Notes under the pieces: generated by a model
The model's input: only the letters and a program-made list of their open reading frames with translations
Told to the model about the DNA's origin: nothing
Databases searched by the model: none
Translations under genes and position numbers: made by a program
Assembly: GCF_000425145.1 (NCBI RefSeq)
Contig: NZ_AULF01000006.1
Location: 173,368 to 237,367 of the forward strand
Direction: 5' to 3'
Source of the DNA: Pedobacter glucosidilyticus DSM 23534
Lineage (GTDB): Bacteria > Bacteroidota > Bacteroidia > Sphingobacteriales > Sphingobacteriaceae
DNA length: 64,000 bases
Shown here: positions 1 to 7,826 of the stretch, piece by piece
Layout: each line of letters begins with the position of its first letter
Numbering within the stretch: the stretch's first letter is position 1

Positions 1-1
1 A

Positions 2-1291
2 GGAAGCATTACCGAAATTAACGTGGCAGAAACCATGAAAGAGATAAGAAAAGCTCTTTTAGATGCCGATGTTAACTATAAAACTGCAAAATCATTTACG
101 GATGAGGTTAAACAAAAAGCCTTAGGGCAAAATGTATTAACGGCTATTTCGCCTGGCCAGTTACTAACCAAAATCATGAATGATGAACTGACTAACCTCA
201 TGGGTGGTCAGGTTACAGAGCTTGATTTAAAAACAAATCCAACGGTAATCTTAATTGCCGGACTAAACGGTGCGGGTAAAACTACCTTTACCGGAAAGCT
301 TGCGAATTTCCTTAAAACACAAAAAAATAAAAAACCATTATTGGTTGCCGGCGATGTTTACAGGCCAGCCGCTATAGACCAATTAGAAGTGTTAGCAGGA
401 CAGGTTAATGCTGAGGTTTATACCAATCGTGAATCTAAAGACCCAGTAGCTATTGCCTTAGAAGGTATTGCACATGGTAAGAAAAACGGCAATAATGTAA
501 TCATCATAGATACGGCTGGTCGTTTAACTTTAGACGATGCCTTGATGGATGAAATTGCTGAAGTTAAAAAAGCAACCAACCCGCAAGAAATACTTTTTGT
601 AGTTGATGCCATGACCGGGCAAGATGCCGTAAACACCGCTAAGGTATTTAATGAGCGTTTAGATTTTACCGGCGTTGTATTAACTAAATTAGATGGTGAT
701 ACCCGTGGTGGAGCGGCACTTTCTATCAAATCTGTCGTAAACAAACCTATTAAATTTGTTGGTACAGGCGAGAAGATGGATGCCTTGGATGTTTTCTATC
801 CAGATAGGATGGCGTCTCGTATCCTAGGTATGGGAGATGTGGTATCTTTAGTAGAAAGAGCACAACAGCAGTTTGATGAGAAAGAGGCGGCAGCACTACA
901 AAAGAAAATCAGAAAAAATAAATTTGATTTTAATGATTTCTTAGGCCAAATACAACAAATCAAAAAAATGGGTAACATTAAAGATTTGATGGGCATGATA
1001 CCAGGCGTTGGCAAAATGATGAAAAATGTGGATATAGATGATAATGCTTTTAAAGGTATAGAATCTATTATTACTTCTATGACACCTTACGAACGTGAAA
1101 ACCCAGATGCGATTAACCAAAGCAGAAGAATAAGAATTGCAAAAGGTTCTGGTAATGATATTACTGAGGTAAATAAATTAATTAAGCAGTTTGAGGATAT
1201 GCGTAAGGTTATGAAACAATTCTCAGATCCATCGGCTATGTCTAAAATGCAAAAAATGATGAAGAATATGCCTGGTGGCATGGGTAGGTAA
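2..1291 (+). CDS. ffh: Signal recognition particle protein Ffh (5' end cut by window edge)
   Basis: SRP54-type GTPase that binds 4.5S RNA and signal peptides and docks ribosomes at the membrane through FtsY. The reading frame is open from base 2 and already encodes the N domain (ITEINVAETMKEIRKALLDA), so the true start lies upstream of the window; the GTG at 23 is inside the gene. Visible are the P-loop GLNGAGKTT, the DTAGR and TKLDG GTPase motifs, and a methionine-rich M domain ending in MKNMPGGMGR. Length is normal for the family apart from the missing N-terminal residues. It is followed by a small membrane protein gene and a hairpin with a T run. Confidence 0.96.
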   Translation, partial: GSITEINVAETMKEIRKALLDADVNYKTAKSFTDEVKQKALGQNVLTAISPGQLLTKIMNDELTNLMGGQVTELDLKTNPTVILIAGLNGAGKTTFTGKLANFLKTQKNKKPLLVAGDVYRPAAIDQLEVLAGQVNAEVYTNRESKDPVAIALEGIAHGKKNGNNVIIIDTAGRLTLDDALMDEIAEVKKATNPQEILFVVDAMTGQDAVNTAKVFNERLDFTGVVLTKLDGDTRGGAALSIKSVVNKPIKFVGTGEKMDALDVFYPDRMASRILGMGDVVSLVERAQQQFDEKEAAALQKKIRKNKFDFNDFLGQIQQIKKMGNIKDLMGMIPGVGKMMKNVDIDDNAFKGIESIITSMTPYERENPDAINQSRRIRIAKGSGNDITEVNKLIKQFEDMRKVMKQFSDPSAMSKMQKMMKNMPGGMGR

Positions 1292-1390
1292 ATACTGATT
1301 AAAGTAAAAAGTACTGAGTAGCAGGTAAAAAGATAACTTTAAGCCACTCCCTTAGCTATCCTAAATCTTTAAGGTAAATATCGATTTGAC

Positions 1391-1576
1391 ATGAAAAATA
1401 AAATTGGCTTTAACTTCTTTTTTGCAATGATTGCTTTTACATTAGGATTAGCATTATATCGTGAGTTTGATTTTAATACTTTTACATTTAGAAAAACAGC
1501 ATTAGGTATACTTTACTTACTGGTATTTATAGTATCTATTTATCTGACATTTAAGAAGAAAAAAAAAACCGAATGA
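1391..1576 (+). CDS. Small two-helix membrane protein, unknown function
   Basis: A 61-residue protein with two hydrophobic stretches (about residues 8-23 and 36-53) separated by a short polar segment, and a Lys-rich tail, so both ends probably lie in the cytoplasm. I do not recognise a family. It lies 99 bases after ffh on the same strand and is followed directly by a terminator-like hairpin, which supports it being a real transcribed gene. No catalytic motif is visible. Confidence 0.6.
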   Translation: MKNKIGFNFFFAMIAFTLGLALYREFDFNTFTFRKTALGILYLLVFIVSIYLTFKKKKKTE

Positions 1577-1606
1577 AGGCTATATTGTGCACAATAGCTT
1601 GTTTTT
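1577..1606 (+). terminator. Likely intrinsic terminator after the small membrane gene
   Basis: GCTAT at 1578-1582 can pair with ATAGC at 1593-1597 around an inner TTGTGCACAA palindrome, and a run of T follows at 1601-1606. The stem is short and can fold in more than one register, so the call is moderate. Confidence 0.5.
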
Positions 1607-1616
1607 TCACTTTCAT

Positions 1617-1781
1617 TTAGGATTTGGCTTTACTATCATTCTGATTGGCTACTTTAAAATCTATCGCTAGATTATATTTGCTATCAACTGTTGCCTGTAC
1701 ATTATAAGCAACCTCTGTAATATTGTTTCGGGTATTCAACTGCCGACTGTCTGGGTCTGAGGTTGAAATCTGTACTGTCTT
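1617..1781 (-). pseudogene. IS1182-family transposase fragment
   Basis: About 54 codons read like the central part of IS1182-type (DDE) transposases: TSDPDSR, then YNVQATVDSKYNLAIDFKVANQND. This is the usual block where the family has DPDSR, G/AYNVQ and VDSKH motifs. Nothing before it (no N-terminal DNA-binding part) or after it (a stop replaces the remaining catalytic half) is present. Upstream of 1781 the frame runs into palindromic repeat sequence that does not resemble transposase. It is a dead remnant on the minus strand, assigned from remembered family motifs. Confidence 0.65.
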
Positions 1782-1810
1782 TTCAGAACAAGACAAGGAA
1801 TCTCCTCCCA

Positions 1811-1881
1811 GACTTGTTCGAGTCTTCTTCGGGAAAACACCCCTATTTCCCGAACAAGTCTCGAAGAGGTCTCGAACAAGT
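1811..1881. repeat. Palindromic repeat element, copy A
   Basis: The segment holds nested inverted repeats: GACTTGTTCG (1811-1820) with CGAACAAGTC (1851-1860); ACTTGTTCGAG (1812-1822) with CTCGAACAAGT (1871-1881); TTCGGGAAA (1828-1836) with TTTCCCGAA (1846-1854). A related sequence lies at 2953-3010, sharing the CTTCGG(G/A)AAA...ATTTCCCGAA(C/G)AAGTCTCGAA core. Short palindromes of the type GGCAAAAGCC continue to about 1945. Confidence 0.7.
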
Positions 1882-1961
1882 GTGCAAAAAGACTGGCAAA
1901 AGCCAGCAAATGGCGGCAACTGACGGCAAAAGCCGGCAAAATAGGCTCTGGCTATTGACAT

Positions 1962-2272
1962 GAATTTCGCAAAACACCACCTTTAGCGCAAATAAAAAAT
2001 AGATAGCATTACAAAAGAAAATTTGGCACCATGGTTAAATCTCTAAAATGAAAGGATATATACTCTATTATGCATTATTATATTCAAAACTAAATGACGC
2101 CCAAATGGCGCAAAGTATGTAGCCTAAGCCTATGTATTGGATACTTGTGCCTTGTAATTTCTTTCATTTAGCGCAATATGTCAAAGTTTCTGCTTTATAA
2201 GGCACAAGAAGCCTTTGTCCGCTTACCTTACGCCTCATTGAGCCATTGAGGGGCAATGTGCATTTATAAATT
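1962..2272. other. Gene-free stretch, no recognisable content
   Basis: Between the repeat zone and the next gene I see no reading frame with a recognisable product, no RNA gene and no clear terminator. It contains small imperfect palindromes (for example GCGCCATTTGGGCG-like at 2097-2111) and looks like degraded sequence continuous with the transposase remnant. Confidence 0.5.
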
Positions 2273-2776
2273 TTAAAAACTAACACGCAAATATTTTAAG
2301 TTTTTTTCATTTGGTTTAATAATAGAAAATTTTCTATTCTTTAGTTCATGTTCGAGGATGTGTAAAATAATTTCTTTAGAAATACTACTAATTTCACTGC
2401 CTTTTACGTCAGTATAGTTGAACCCAACTTTATCTCCATCAACAAAAATTATATAATCTTGAACATTTATCTTGTCTTTAAATTTACTATATGTTTCAAA
2501 TTGAGTGATGAGTACTTCTTTCACTTCACTGTTGCCGTCTAGTTTGTATACCAATGTAGCTTCTCCGTTTGTAAGTTTATGAGGACTTATAATAGGAAAT
2601 TCATCGTAATTTAATACTTTTATGGAAAGGGCTTCTCTCATCAATTCACGATATAAGCTAACAAGCTTTTTCTTTTGATAATAAATAGTCGAAGTATTAA
2701 AAGCGCATTGACCCCAACTTAAGCTTATGTTAAAAGTTAGTAAAATAGTAATTATAAGAAATTTAGATAGTTTCAT
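2273..2776 (-). CDS. Secreted protein of unknown function
   Basis: A 167-residue protein with a typical Sec signal peptide (MKLSKFLIITILLTFNISLSWGQ, cleavage likely after about residue 22). The mature part is mixed alpha/beta, with no motif I recognise; one central segment (VKEVLITQFETYSKF...YIIFVDGDKVGF) resembles a beta-rich fold. It stands alone, with the repeat-rich gap on both sides and no operon partner. Because it sits in a decayed region it could be accessory. The ATG at 2776 fits the signal peptide. Confidence 0.7.
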   Translation of the reverse strand: MKLSKFLIITILLTFNISLSWGQCAFNTSTIYYQKKKLVSLYRELMREALSIKVLNYDEFPIISPHKLTNGEATLVYKLDGNSEVKEVLITQFETYSKFKDKINVQDYIIFVDGDKVGFNYTDVKGSEISSISKEIILHILEHELKNRKFSIIKPNEKNLKYLRVSF

Positions 2777-2952
2777 TACATTATGCTTTTCAAAATATTA
2801 ATGATGATGATTTGTATTTTCAATAAGTTCGATTAACCTAAAGTAAACAAATAATTTAAAATACAAAACTTTATTAATACAAGTCCACGTATAGCCCACC
2901 TATACCCCACCTTTTATCCACGTTTTATCCACGTCTCCTTCGGTACTTCTCC
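2777..2952. other. Intergenic stretch with short direct repeats
   Basis: No gene is visible between the secreted-protein gene and the palindromic repeat. At 2912-2933 the 11-base word TTTTATCCACG occurs twice in tandem, preceded by a CCCACC-type repeat. These look like low-complexity decay products and are not recognised sites. Confidence 0.45.
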
Positions 2953-3010
2953 GAGGCTTCTTCGTAACACCTTCGGAAAAACAGGGCCATTTCCCGAAGA
3001 AGTCTCGAAC
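2953..3010. repeat. Palindromic repeat element, copy B
   Basis: GAGGCTTCTTCG followed by CTTCGGAAAA...ATTTCCCGAAGAAGTCTCGAA repeats the arrangement of copy A at 1811-1881 with several base changes. The inner arms CTTCGGAAA (2971-2979) and TTTCCCGAAG (2990-2999) still form an imperfect hairpin. The two copies flank the secreted-protein gene. Confidence 0.6.
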
Positions 3011-3018
3011 ATGGTAGG

Positions 3019-3110
3019 GAGGCGGAAAGCAGAAGGCTGAAAGCAGAAGGGAGAAAGCCTAAAGCAGAAGGCGGAAGGCTTAATCAATCAATCTTGTGAG
3101 CGGAAGGCTC
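3019..3110. repeat. Degenerate tandem repeat rich in GCAGAAGG / GCGGAAGG
   Basis: The words GGCGGAAAGCAGAAGGC, AAAGCAGAAGG and AAAGCAGAAGGCGGAAGGC follow each other directly from 3021 to about 3080, with another GAGCGGAAGGC near 3097. Units are about 13-19 bases and imperfect. No coding frame runs through them. Confidence 0.6.
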
Positions 3111-3163
3111 TAATCATCATGATATGAATAACAGTATCAAAGAAGCACAACAGCTAAGGTCAT

Positions 3164-3200
3164 AAAAAAAGGAAGTAAGTTTAAGCCTACTTCCTTTTCT
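3164..3200 (-). terminator. Intrinsic terminator after pit
   Basis: Read on the minus strand, AAAAGGAAGTA pairs with TACTTCCTTTT (plus-strand arms 3167-3177 and 3188-3198) around a 10-base loop, followed by a T run. It lies 22 bases past the pit stop codon. Confidence 0.8.
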
Positions 3201-3221
3201 AATATTTAGAAAATATACTTA

Positions 3222-4232
3222 TTAAAACACATAATGGATAATGGCATATACCAAGCCTGCTAAAGTTGCAGAAACTGGAATGGTTAAAACCCAAGCCCAT
3301 ATTAAACTGTAAGTAACTCCCCATTTTACGGCAGAGAAACTTTTGGTAATACCGACACCAATAATAGAACCTGTAATAGTATGGGTAGTAGATACCGGGA
3401 TACCAAAATGCTCGGTAATACCTAAAGTTAAAGCACCAGCAGTTTCGGCACTTACACCTTCTAAAGCATTAACTTTGGTGATTTTTGTTCCCATAGTTTT
3501 CACAATTTTCCATCCACCACTCATGGTACCTAAAGCTATAGCTGCATAACATACAATAGGAATCCATTCTGGCATGGTGTCTCCGTTTTGCAAAACGCTG
3601 CTGGCAACTAAAGATACATAAATGATACCCATAACCTTTTGAGCATCATTACCACCATGAGCAAAACTTAACGCTGCTGAAGATGCTAATTGGAGCCTTT
3701 TAAACCATCTTTCTGCGGTTGCAGGTCGGGCATAACGGGCTATATTGATGATAATTAAAGTAATGATGATGGATATAGTAGCACCTATAAGGGGTGCTAA
3801 CACAATGAAAGAAACTGTTTTTAATATAGGAGAGATGTTAATGGCTTGTAATATACCATCGCCTAAAATTAAAGAGTGTGCTATACCAGCCCCAGCAAAA
3901 CCACCTATAAGGGTATGAGATGAACTAGATGGAATACCGTAAAACCAAGTTAACAAATTCCACCCAATTGCGGCAGTAAGGCCAGCTAAAATTACCTCTA
4001 GCGTGATATAGTCTTCTACAACTGTTTTAGCTATGGTATTGGCTACTTTATGATCTGTAAAGTAAAAATATGCAGCAAAATTAAAGGTTGCTGCCCAAAG
4101 CACAGCCTGAAAAGGCGTTAATACTTTGGTTGAAACTATAGTAGCAATAGAGTTTGCTGCATCATGAAAACCATTGATGTAGTCAAAAACGACAGCCATT
4201 ATAATAACAATAACAAGAAGTGTAGTTACCAT
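3222..4232 (-). CDS. pit: Inorganic phosphate transporter, PiT family
   Basis: Low-affinity phosphate permease (PiT/PHO4 family) driven by cation symport in the inner membrane. The two inverted half-repeats carry the family signatures: INGFHDAANSIAT near residue 20 and FAHGGNDAQKVMG near residue 190. About ten membrane helices are visible. At 336 residues it is the short bacterial form. It follows the DUF47 gene by 28 bases on the same strand, the usual DUF47-pit pair, with a PhoR-like kinase just upstream. A strong terminator closes the unit. Confidence 0.94.
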   Translation of the reverse strand: MVTTLLVIVIIMAVVFDYINGFHDAANSIATIVSTKVLTPFQAVLWAATFNFAAYFYFTDHKVANTIAKTVVEDYITLEVILAGLTAAIGWNLLTWFYGIPSSSSHTLIGGFAGAGIAHSLILGDGILQAINISPILKTVSFIVLAPLIGATISIIITLIIINIARYARPATAERWFKRLQLASSAALSFAHGGNDAQKVMGIIYVSLVASSVLQNGDTMPEWIPIVCYAAIALGTMSGGWKIVKTMGTKITKVNALEGVSAETAGALTLGITEHFGIPVSTTHTITGSIIGVGITKSFSAVKWGVTYSLIWAWVLTIPVSATLAGLVYAIIHYVF

Positions 4233-4260
4233 TAAGGGATTTGTTTAAGAATAAATAAAC

Positions 4261-4899
4261 TTATGCGTTTTTAACCAATATAGATTCTAGTACATTAGCT
4301 ACATCCTCGCACATATCTGTTGCGGTTTCTAATGCTGATAAAACCTCTTTGTATTTAATGATGGTTTTAGCATCATCTTCGTAATCAAAAAGATCTCCTA
4401 CTGCTTTATCAAAAACGTAATCTGCTTGATTTTCTATGCTGTTGATTCTTACGCAAGAATCAGTAATAACACGAATGTTTTTTAAATTCTTAAGCTCTTT
4501 AACAGCCTTTTCAACATCTATACAACCTTGTTTTACCAAATCAGCCAGCTTTTTGATAGGCTCTGTCATTTCAGTAACGTTGTACAGCAACATTCTGTTA
4601 GCAGAACCGTGTATGTAATCAGCAATATCGTCTAAAGCAGAAGCTAAGGCATGGATATCTTCTCTATCAAAAGGGGTAATAAAGGTTTTGCTGAGCTCTA
4701 AATAAATTTGATGGGTAATTTCATCACCCTTATGCTCTAAATTTTCTATACTTTTATAATAAGGCTCTCTGGATGCTTCTGGAGAGTTTACAAGGCCTTC
4801 CAGTTGATTAGCCATTTCTATAAGGTTTGCACTTGCTTTTTCGAAAAGAGGGAAAAACTTTCTGTCTTTAGGAATGAAATAAGAAAAAATATTGTTCAT
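4261..4899 (-). CDS. DUF47 / PhoU-like phosphate transport accessory protein
   Basis: A 212-residue all-helical PhoU-fold protein (DUF47). The family is almost always encoded beside PiT transporters and is thought to modulate phosphate uptake; metal-binding acidic clusters of the E/DxxxD type appear (for example HEFDR-like and FDREDIHALASALDDIADY). It lies directly before pit and probably shares its transcript. There is no signal peptide or membrane segment, so it is cytosolic. The start MNNIFSYFIPKDRKFFPLFE is the conserved N-terminus of the family. Confidence 0.9.
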   Translation of the reverse strand: MNNIFSYFIPKDRKFFPLFEKASANLIEMANQLEGLVNSPEASREPYYKSIENLEHKGDEITHQIYLELSKTFITPFDREDIHALASALDDIADYIHGSANRMLLYNVTEMTEPIKKLADLVKQGCIDVEKAVKELKNLKNIRVITDSCVRINSIENQADYVFDKAVGDLFDYEDDAKTIIKYKEVLSALETATDMCEDVANVLESILVKNA

Positions 4900-4984
4900 T
4901 TCTTGTATTGTAGCTTTAGTCTACAAAGCTAACATCCCAATGTTAAGTAATTGTTAATTTTTTGGTTTCCCCTTAACACCAGAT

Positions 4985-6031
4985 TTATGGAAAAACAAGT
5001 AAAGAATCTTTTCCTTTTTCTAAAGTAAAACCAAAAGTAGAACCTAAACCGGTGGTACTTCTTACATGTATTGTTTGATGGTGTGCTTCAACAATGTGTT
5101 TAACAATTGCCAAACCTAAACCCGAACCTCCAATTTGTCTTGACCGACTTGAATCTGTTCTGTAAAATCGTTCAAATAAACGTGGCAGGTATTTTTCTTC
5201 TATACCTATACCATCATCAGTAATTTCTATGAGTATTTGCTCATGCATCTCAAATATGGTGATAGAAGTACTTCCATACTCTTTGCCATATTTAAAAGAA
5301 TTATCGATGAGATTTACCAATACTTGCCTAATCTTTTCCCTATCCGCGTTTACATAGGTTGGCTGTTGATATTTTTCTTTAAAAATCAGGCTGATATGAT
5401 ATTTCTGTGCTTTTAGCTCTAAAGATTCCATCACTTCCTTGATGAGGGTAGTAATATCAAATTTTTGATAATTGATAGGAATATCTCCACTCTCTAGTTT
5501 AGATATTTCATTTAAATCTTTGATTAAAAAACTAAGTCTTTCTACATTTTTGGATACTTTATTCAAAAATTGCTTAGACAATTCAGGGTCTTCCAAAGCA
5601 CCATCCTGTAAAGCATCAACATAGCCCTCTATAGCAAATAAAGGGGTTTTAAACTCATGGGATATATTAGATAAAAATTCTCGCCTAAATTTCTCCTGTT
5701 TTTTTAAATCATCTATTTCTGTTTTCTTATCCCTTGCCCACTCTTTTACTTCTTGTTCTACATCATTGATAGGGTCCGGACTTACATATTCGCCTAAGGC
5801 ATCTTTAAGGTCTTTTCCTAATTTTAAGTTATGTATAAGTTTATAGATGATTTTAATCTTGGAGTAAATGTATTTTTCTAAGAGCACATAAAATACCAGG
5901 TAACTTACACAGGTAGATATCCCCATACTGATAGCAAAGTAATACCAACTGTGCTGAAAGTAATAATTTACAATACCTATAGATACACCAACAGCTAGTG
6001 CATTTAAAAATACCAAAGTGCGCAATTTCAT
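4985..6031 (-). CDS. Sensor histidine kinase, PhoR-like
   Basis: Membrane histidine kinase of 348 residues. Two N-terminal membrane helices (about 5-24 and 32-50) precede a HAMP-like linker, a HisKA domain with phospho-acceptor H125 in SNISHEFKTP, and an HATPase_c domain with N box (NLIDNSFKYG), G1 (DDGIGI), F (LFERFYR) and G2 (GGSGLGLAI) motifs. Its place 85 bases upstream of the DUF47-pit pair on the same strand suggests a phosphate-responsive PhoR role, but no response regulator is adjacent. The function in phosphate sensing is therefore inference; the kinase call is firm. Confidence 0.88.
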   Translation of the reverse strand: MKLRTLVFLNALAVGVSIGIVNYYFQHSWYYFAISMGISTCVSYLVFYVLLEKYIYSKIKIIYKLIHNLKLGKDLKDALGEYVSPDPINDVEQEVKEWARDKKTEIDDLKKQEKFRREFLSNISHEFKTPLFAIEGYVDALQDGALEDPELSKQFLNKVSKNVERLSFLIKDLNEISKLESGDIPINYQKFDITTLIKEVMESLELKAQKYHISLIFKEKYQQPTYVNADREKIRQVLVNLIDNSFKYGKEYGSTSITIFEMHEQILIEITDDGIGIEEKYLPRLFERFYRTDSSRSRQIGGSGLGLAIVKHIVEAHHQTIHVRSTTGLGSTFGFTLEKGKDSLLVFP

Positions 6032-6082
6032 AACTACAAGATACTTAATTTAAAGAGGTTATATGTTAAATTATGGTAAAGA

Positions 6083-6123
6083 TAAAAAGAAAGCCCTATC
6101 CAGTTGAGACTGAATAGGGCTTT
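6083..6123 (-). terminator. Intrinsic terminator after pdhC
   Basis: AAAGCCCTAT (6090-6099) and ATAGGGCTTT (6114-6123) form a perfect 10-bp stem. On the minus strand it is followed by CTTTTTATC, 18 bases beyond the pdhC stop. Confidence 0.85.
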
Positions 6124-6141
6124 AAGATGATTGTTAAAATA

Positions 6142-7749
6142 TTATGCCAATAACCTAATAGGCGCTTCTAATAAACCTTTTAAAGTTTGTAAGAAAGCGG
6201 CTCCGGTAGCTCCGTCAATTACCCTATGGTCGCAACCTAGGGTTAATTTCATCACATTTCCTGGAACAACAGCGCCATTTTTAACTACAGGAACTTGTTG
6301 TATAGCTCCAACAGATAAAATAGCTCCGTCTGGAGAGTTAATGATAGATGTAAATTCATCTATACCAAACATTCCTAAGTTAGAAACGGTGAAAGTAGAA
6401 CCTTCCCAGTCTGATGGTTGTAATTTTTTGGCTTTTGCTTTTTGTGCATAGTCTTTAACCTCTGCTGATATTTGAGATAAGCTTTTACCATCAGCAAAAC
6501 GCACTACTGGTACCAATAAACCATCTTCTACAGCCATAGCTACACCAATATTGGTATGCTCGTTAAAACGGATTTTGTCTCCTCTGAAAGAAGAATTTAC
6601 AGCAGGGTGTTGTTTTAGCGCTACTGCTACCGCCTTAATAACGATATCATTAAAAGATACTTTTACTGGCGCTACGGTATTGATTTGCGTACGAGCAGCC
6701 ATAGCACCGTCCATATCAATACTGATGGTTAAGTAGAAGTGAGGTGCTGTAAATAAAGATTCGCCTAAACGTTTCGCAATTACTTTACGCATTTGCGACA
6801 TTGGTTTTTCAGTAAATTTCTCTTCGCCAACAAAAGTAGGGATAACCACTTGTGGTGCAGAAGCTTCTTTTGAAGCTCCTTCTGATTTTGCAGCTGGTTT
6901 ATAATCTTCTACATCTTTTTTAACGATACGTCCGCCTTCTGCGCTTCCTTTAATTTCTGATAAGCTAATACCCTTTTCTTGAGCTAATTTTTTTGCTAGA
7001 GGAGAAGCTTTAACTCTGCTATCATCTGATGATGATGCTTCTTCTTTAACAGGAGCAGAAGTTGTAGCCTCAGCAGCAGCTTGAGCTGGCTCAGCAGATT
7101 TTTCTTTTTTGGCAGCCCCGCCTTTACCTGCTTTTAGTAAAGGTTGTATATCTGTACCTTCTTTGCCAACAATAGCAATAATATCATTAACCTGGGCAGC
7201 TTTACCTTCTTCTACACCAATATATAAAAGAGTACCTTCTTCATAACCCACTACTTCCATAGTAGCTTTATCAGTCTCTACATCAGCTAAAGAATCATCA
7301 GCTTTAACTTTGTCTCCAACTTTAAAGTTCCATTTATTGATAACGCCCTCTGTCATGGTATCACTCAATAGTGGCATACGGATAACAGCGGCTGGTATAT
7401 CAGAAACATCAACATCTTCGTCTTCAGCTGTTACAGGGGCAGCGGCTTCTTCTTTTTGCTCTTCGGCTTTCGCAGTTCCTGAACCTTCTAATACTGATTT
7501 ATAATCTTCACCAGCTTCACCAATGATTGCAATAAGAGCATCAACAGGAACGGCATTGCCTTCCTCAACACCAATATATAAAAGGGTACCTTCTTGGAAA
7601 GATTCAAAATCCATAGTTGCTTTATCAGTTTCAATTTCTGCAACTACATCACCTGCTTTTATTTTATCACCAACTTTCTTATGCCATTTAGCTAATACCC
7701 CTTCAGTCATGGTATCGCTCATTTTAGGCATTTTTATTGCTTCAGCCAT
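6142..7749 (-). CDS. pdhC: Pyruvate dehydrogenase E2, dihydrolipoamide acetyltransferase
   Basis: Core E2 subunit moving acetyl groups from E1 to CoA. The order of domains is two lipoyl domains (lipoyl-lysine K43 in ETDKATM and K161 in ETDKATM), Ala/Glu-rich linkers, a peripheral subunit-binding domain around 245-285 (RVKASPLAKKLAQEKGISL), and the acyltransferase domain with catalytic H508 in DHRVIDG. The 535-residue length fits two-lipoyl E2 proteins of Bacteroidota. It lies downstream of pdhA on the same strand, with a hairpin between the two. The E1 beta gene is not in the window. Confidence 0.95.
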   Translation of the reverse strand: MAEAIKMPKMSDTMTEGVLAKWHKKVGDKIKAGDVVAEIETDKATMDFESFQEGTLLYIGVEEGNAVPVDALIAIIGEAGEDYKSVLEGSGTAKAEEQKEEAAAPVTAEDEDVDVSDIPAAVIRMPLLSDTMTEGVINKWNFKVGDKVKADDSLADVETDKATMEVVGYEEGTLLYIGVEEGKAAQVNDIIAIVGKEGTDIQPLLKAGKGGAAKKEKSAEPAQAAAEATTSAPVKEEASSSDDSRVKASPLAKKLAQEKGISLSEIKGSAEGGRIVKKDVEDYKPAAKSEGASKEASAPQVVIPTFVGEEKFTEKPMSQMRKVIAKRLGESLFTAPHFYLTISIDMDGAMAARTQINTVAPVKVSFNDIVIKAVAVALKQHPAVNSSFRGDKIRFNEHTNIGVAMAVEDGLLVPVVRFADGKSLSQISAEVKDYAQKAKAKKLQPSDWEGSTFTVSNLGMFGIDEFTSIINSPDGAILSVGAIQQVPVVKNGAVVPGNVMKLTLGCDHRVIDGATGAAFLQTLKGLLEAPIRLLA

Positions 7750-7780
7750 TATATTTTAAGTATTAATACGGTTATTTAAA

Positions 7781-7818
7781 ATAGAAACCGGATATAGGAT
7801 AATCACCTACATCCGGTT
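7781..7818 (-). terminator. Hairpin with T-rich tail between pdhA and pdhC
   Basis: On the minus strand AACCGGATGTAGG can pair with CCTATATCCGGTT (plus-strand arms 7806-7818 and 7786-7798), followed by TTCTATTTT. It starts 9 bases after the pdhA stop. It could be a full terminator or a partial one that lowers pdhC expression relative to pdhA. Confidence 0.65.
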
Positions 7819-7826
7819 ATAAAATC

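Noticed and set aside
1617..1961. A single 114-codon minus-strand gene covering the transposase remnant and repeat.
   Set aside because: Only the last 54 codons resemble protein; the first 60 are translated palindromic repeat DNA, so the frame is fortuitous there.
2912..2933. Two TTATCCACG words 11 bases apart, one mismatch from the DnaA box TTATCCACA, as a possible origin.
   Set aside because: They sit in a low-complexity repeat, there is no dnaA, dnaN or AT-rich unwinding cluster nearby, and the direct-repeat nature explains them.
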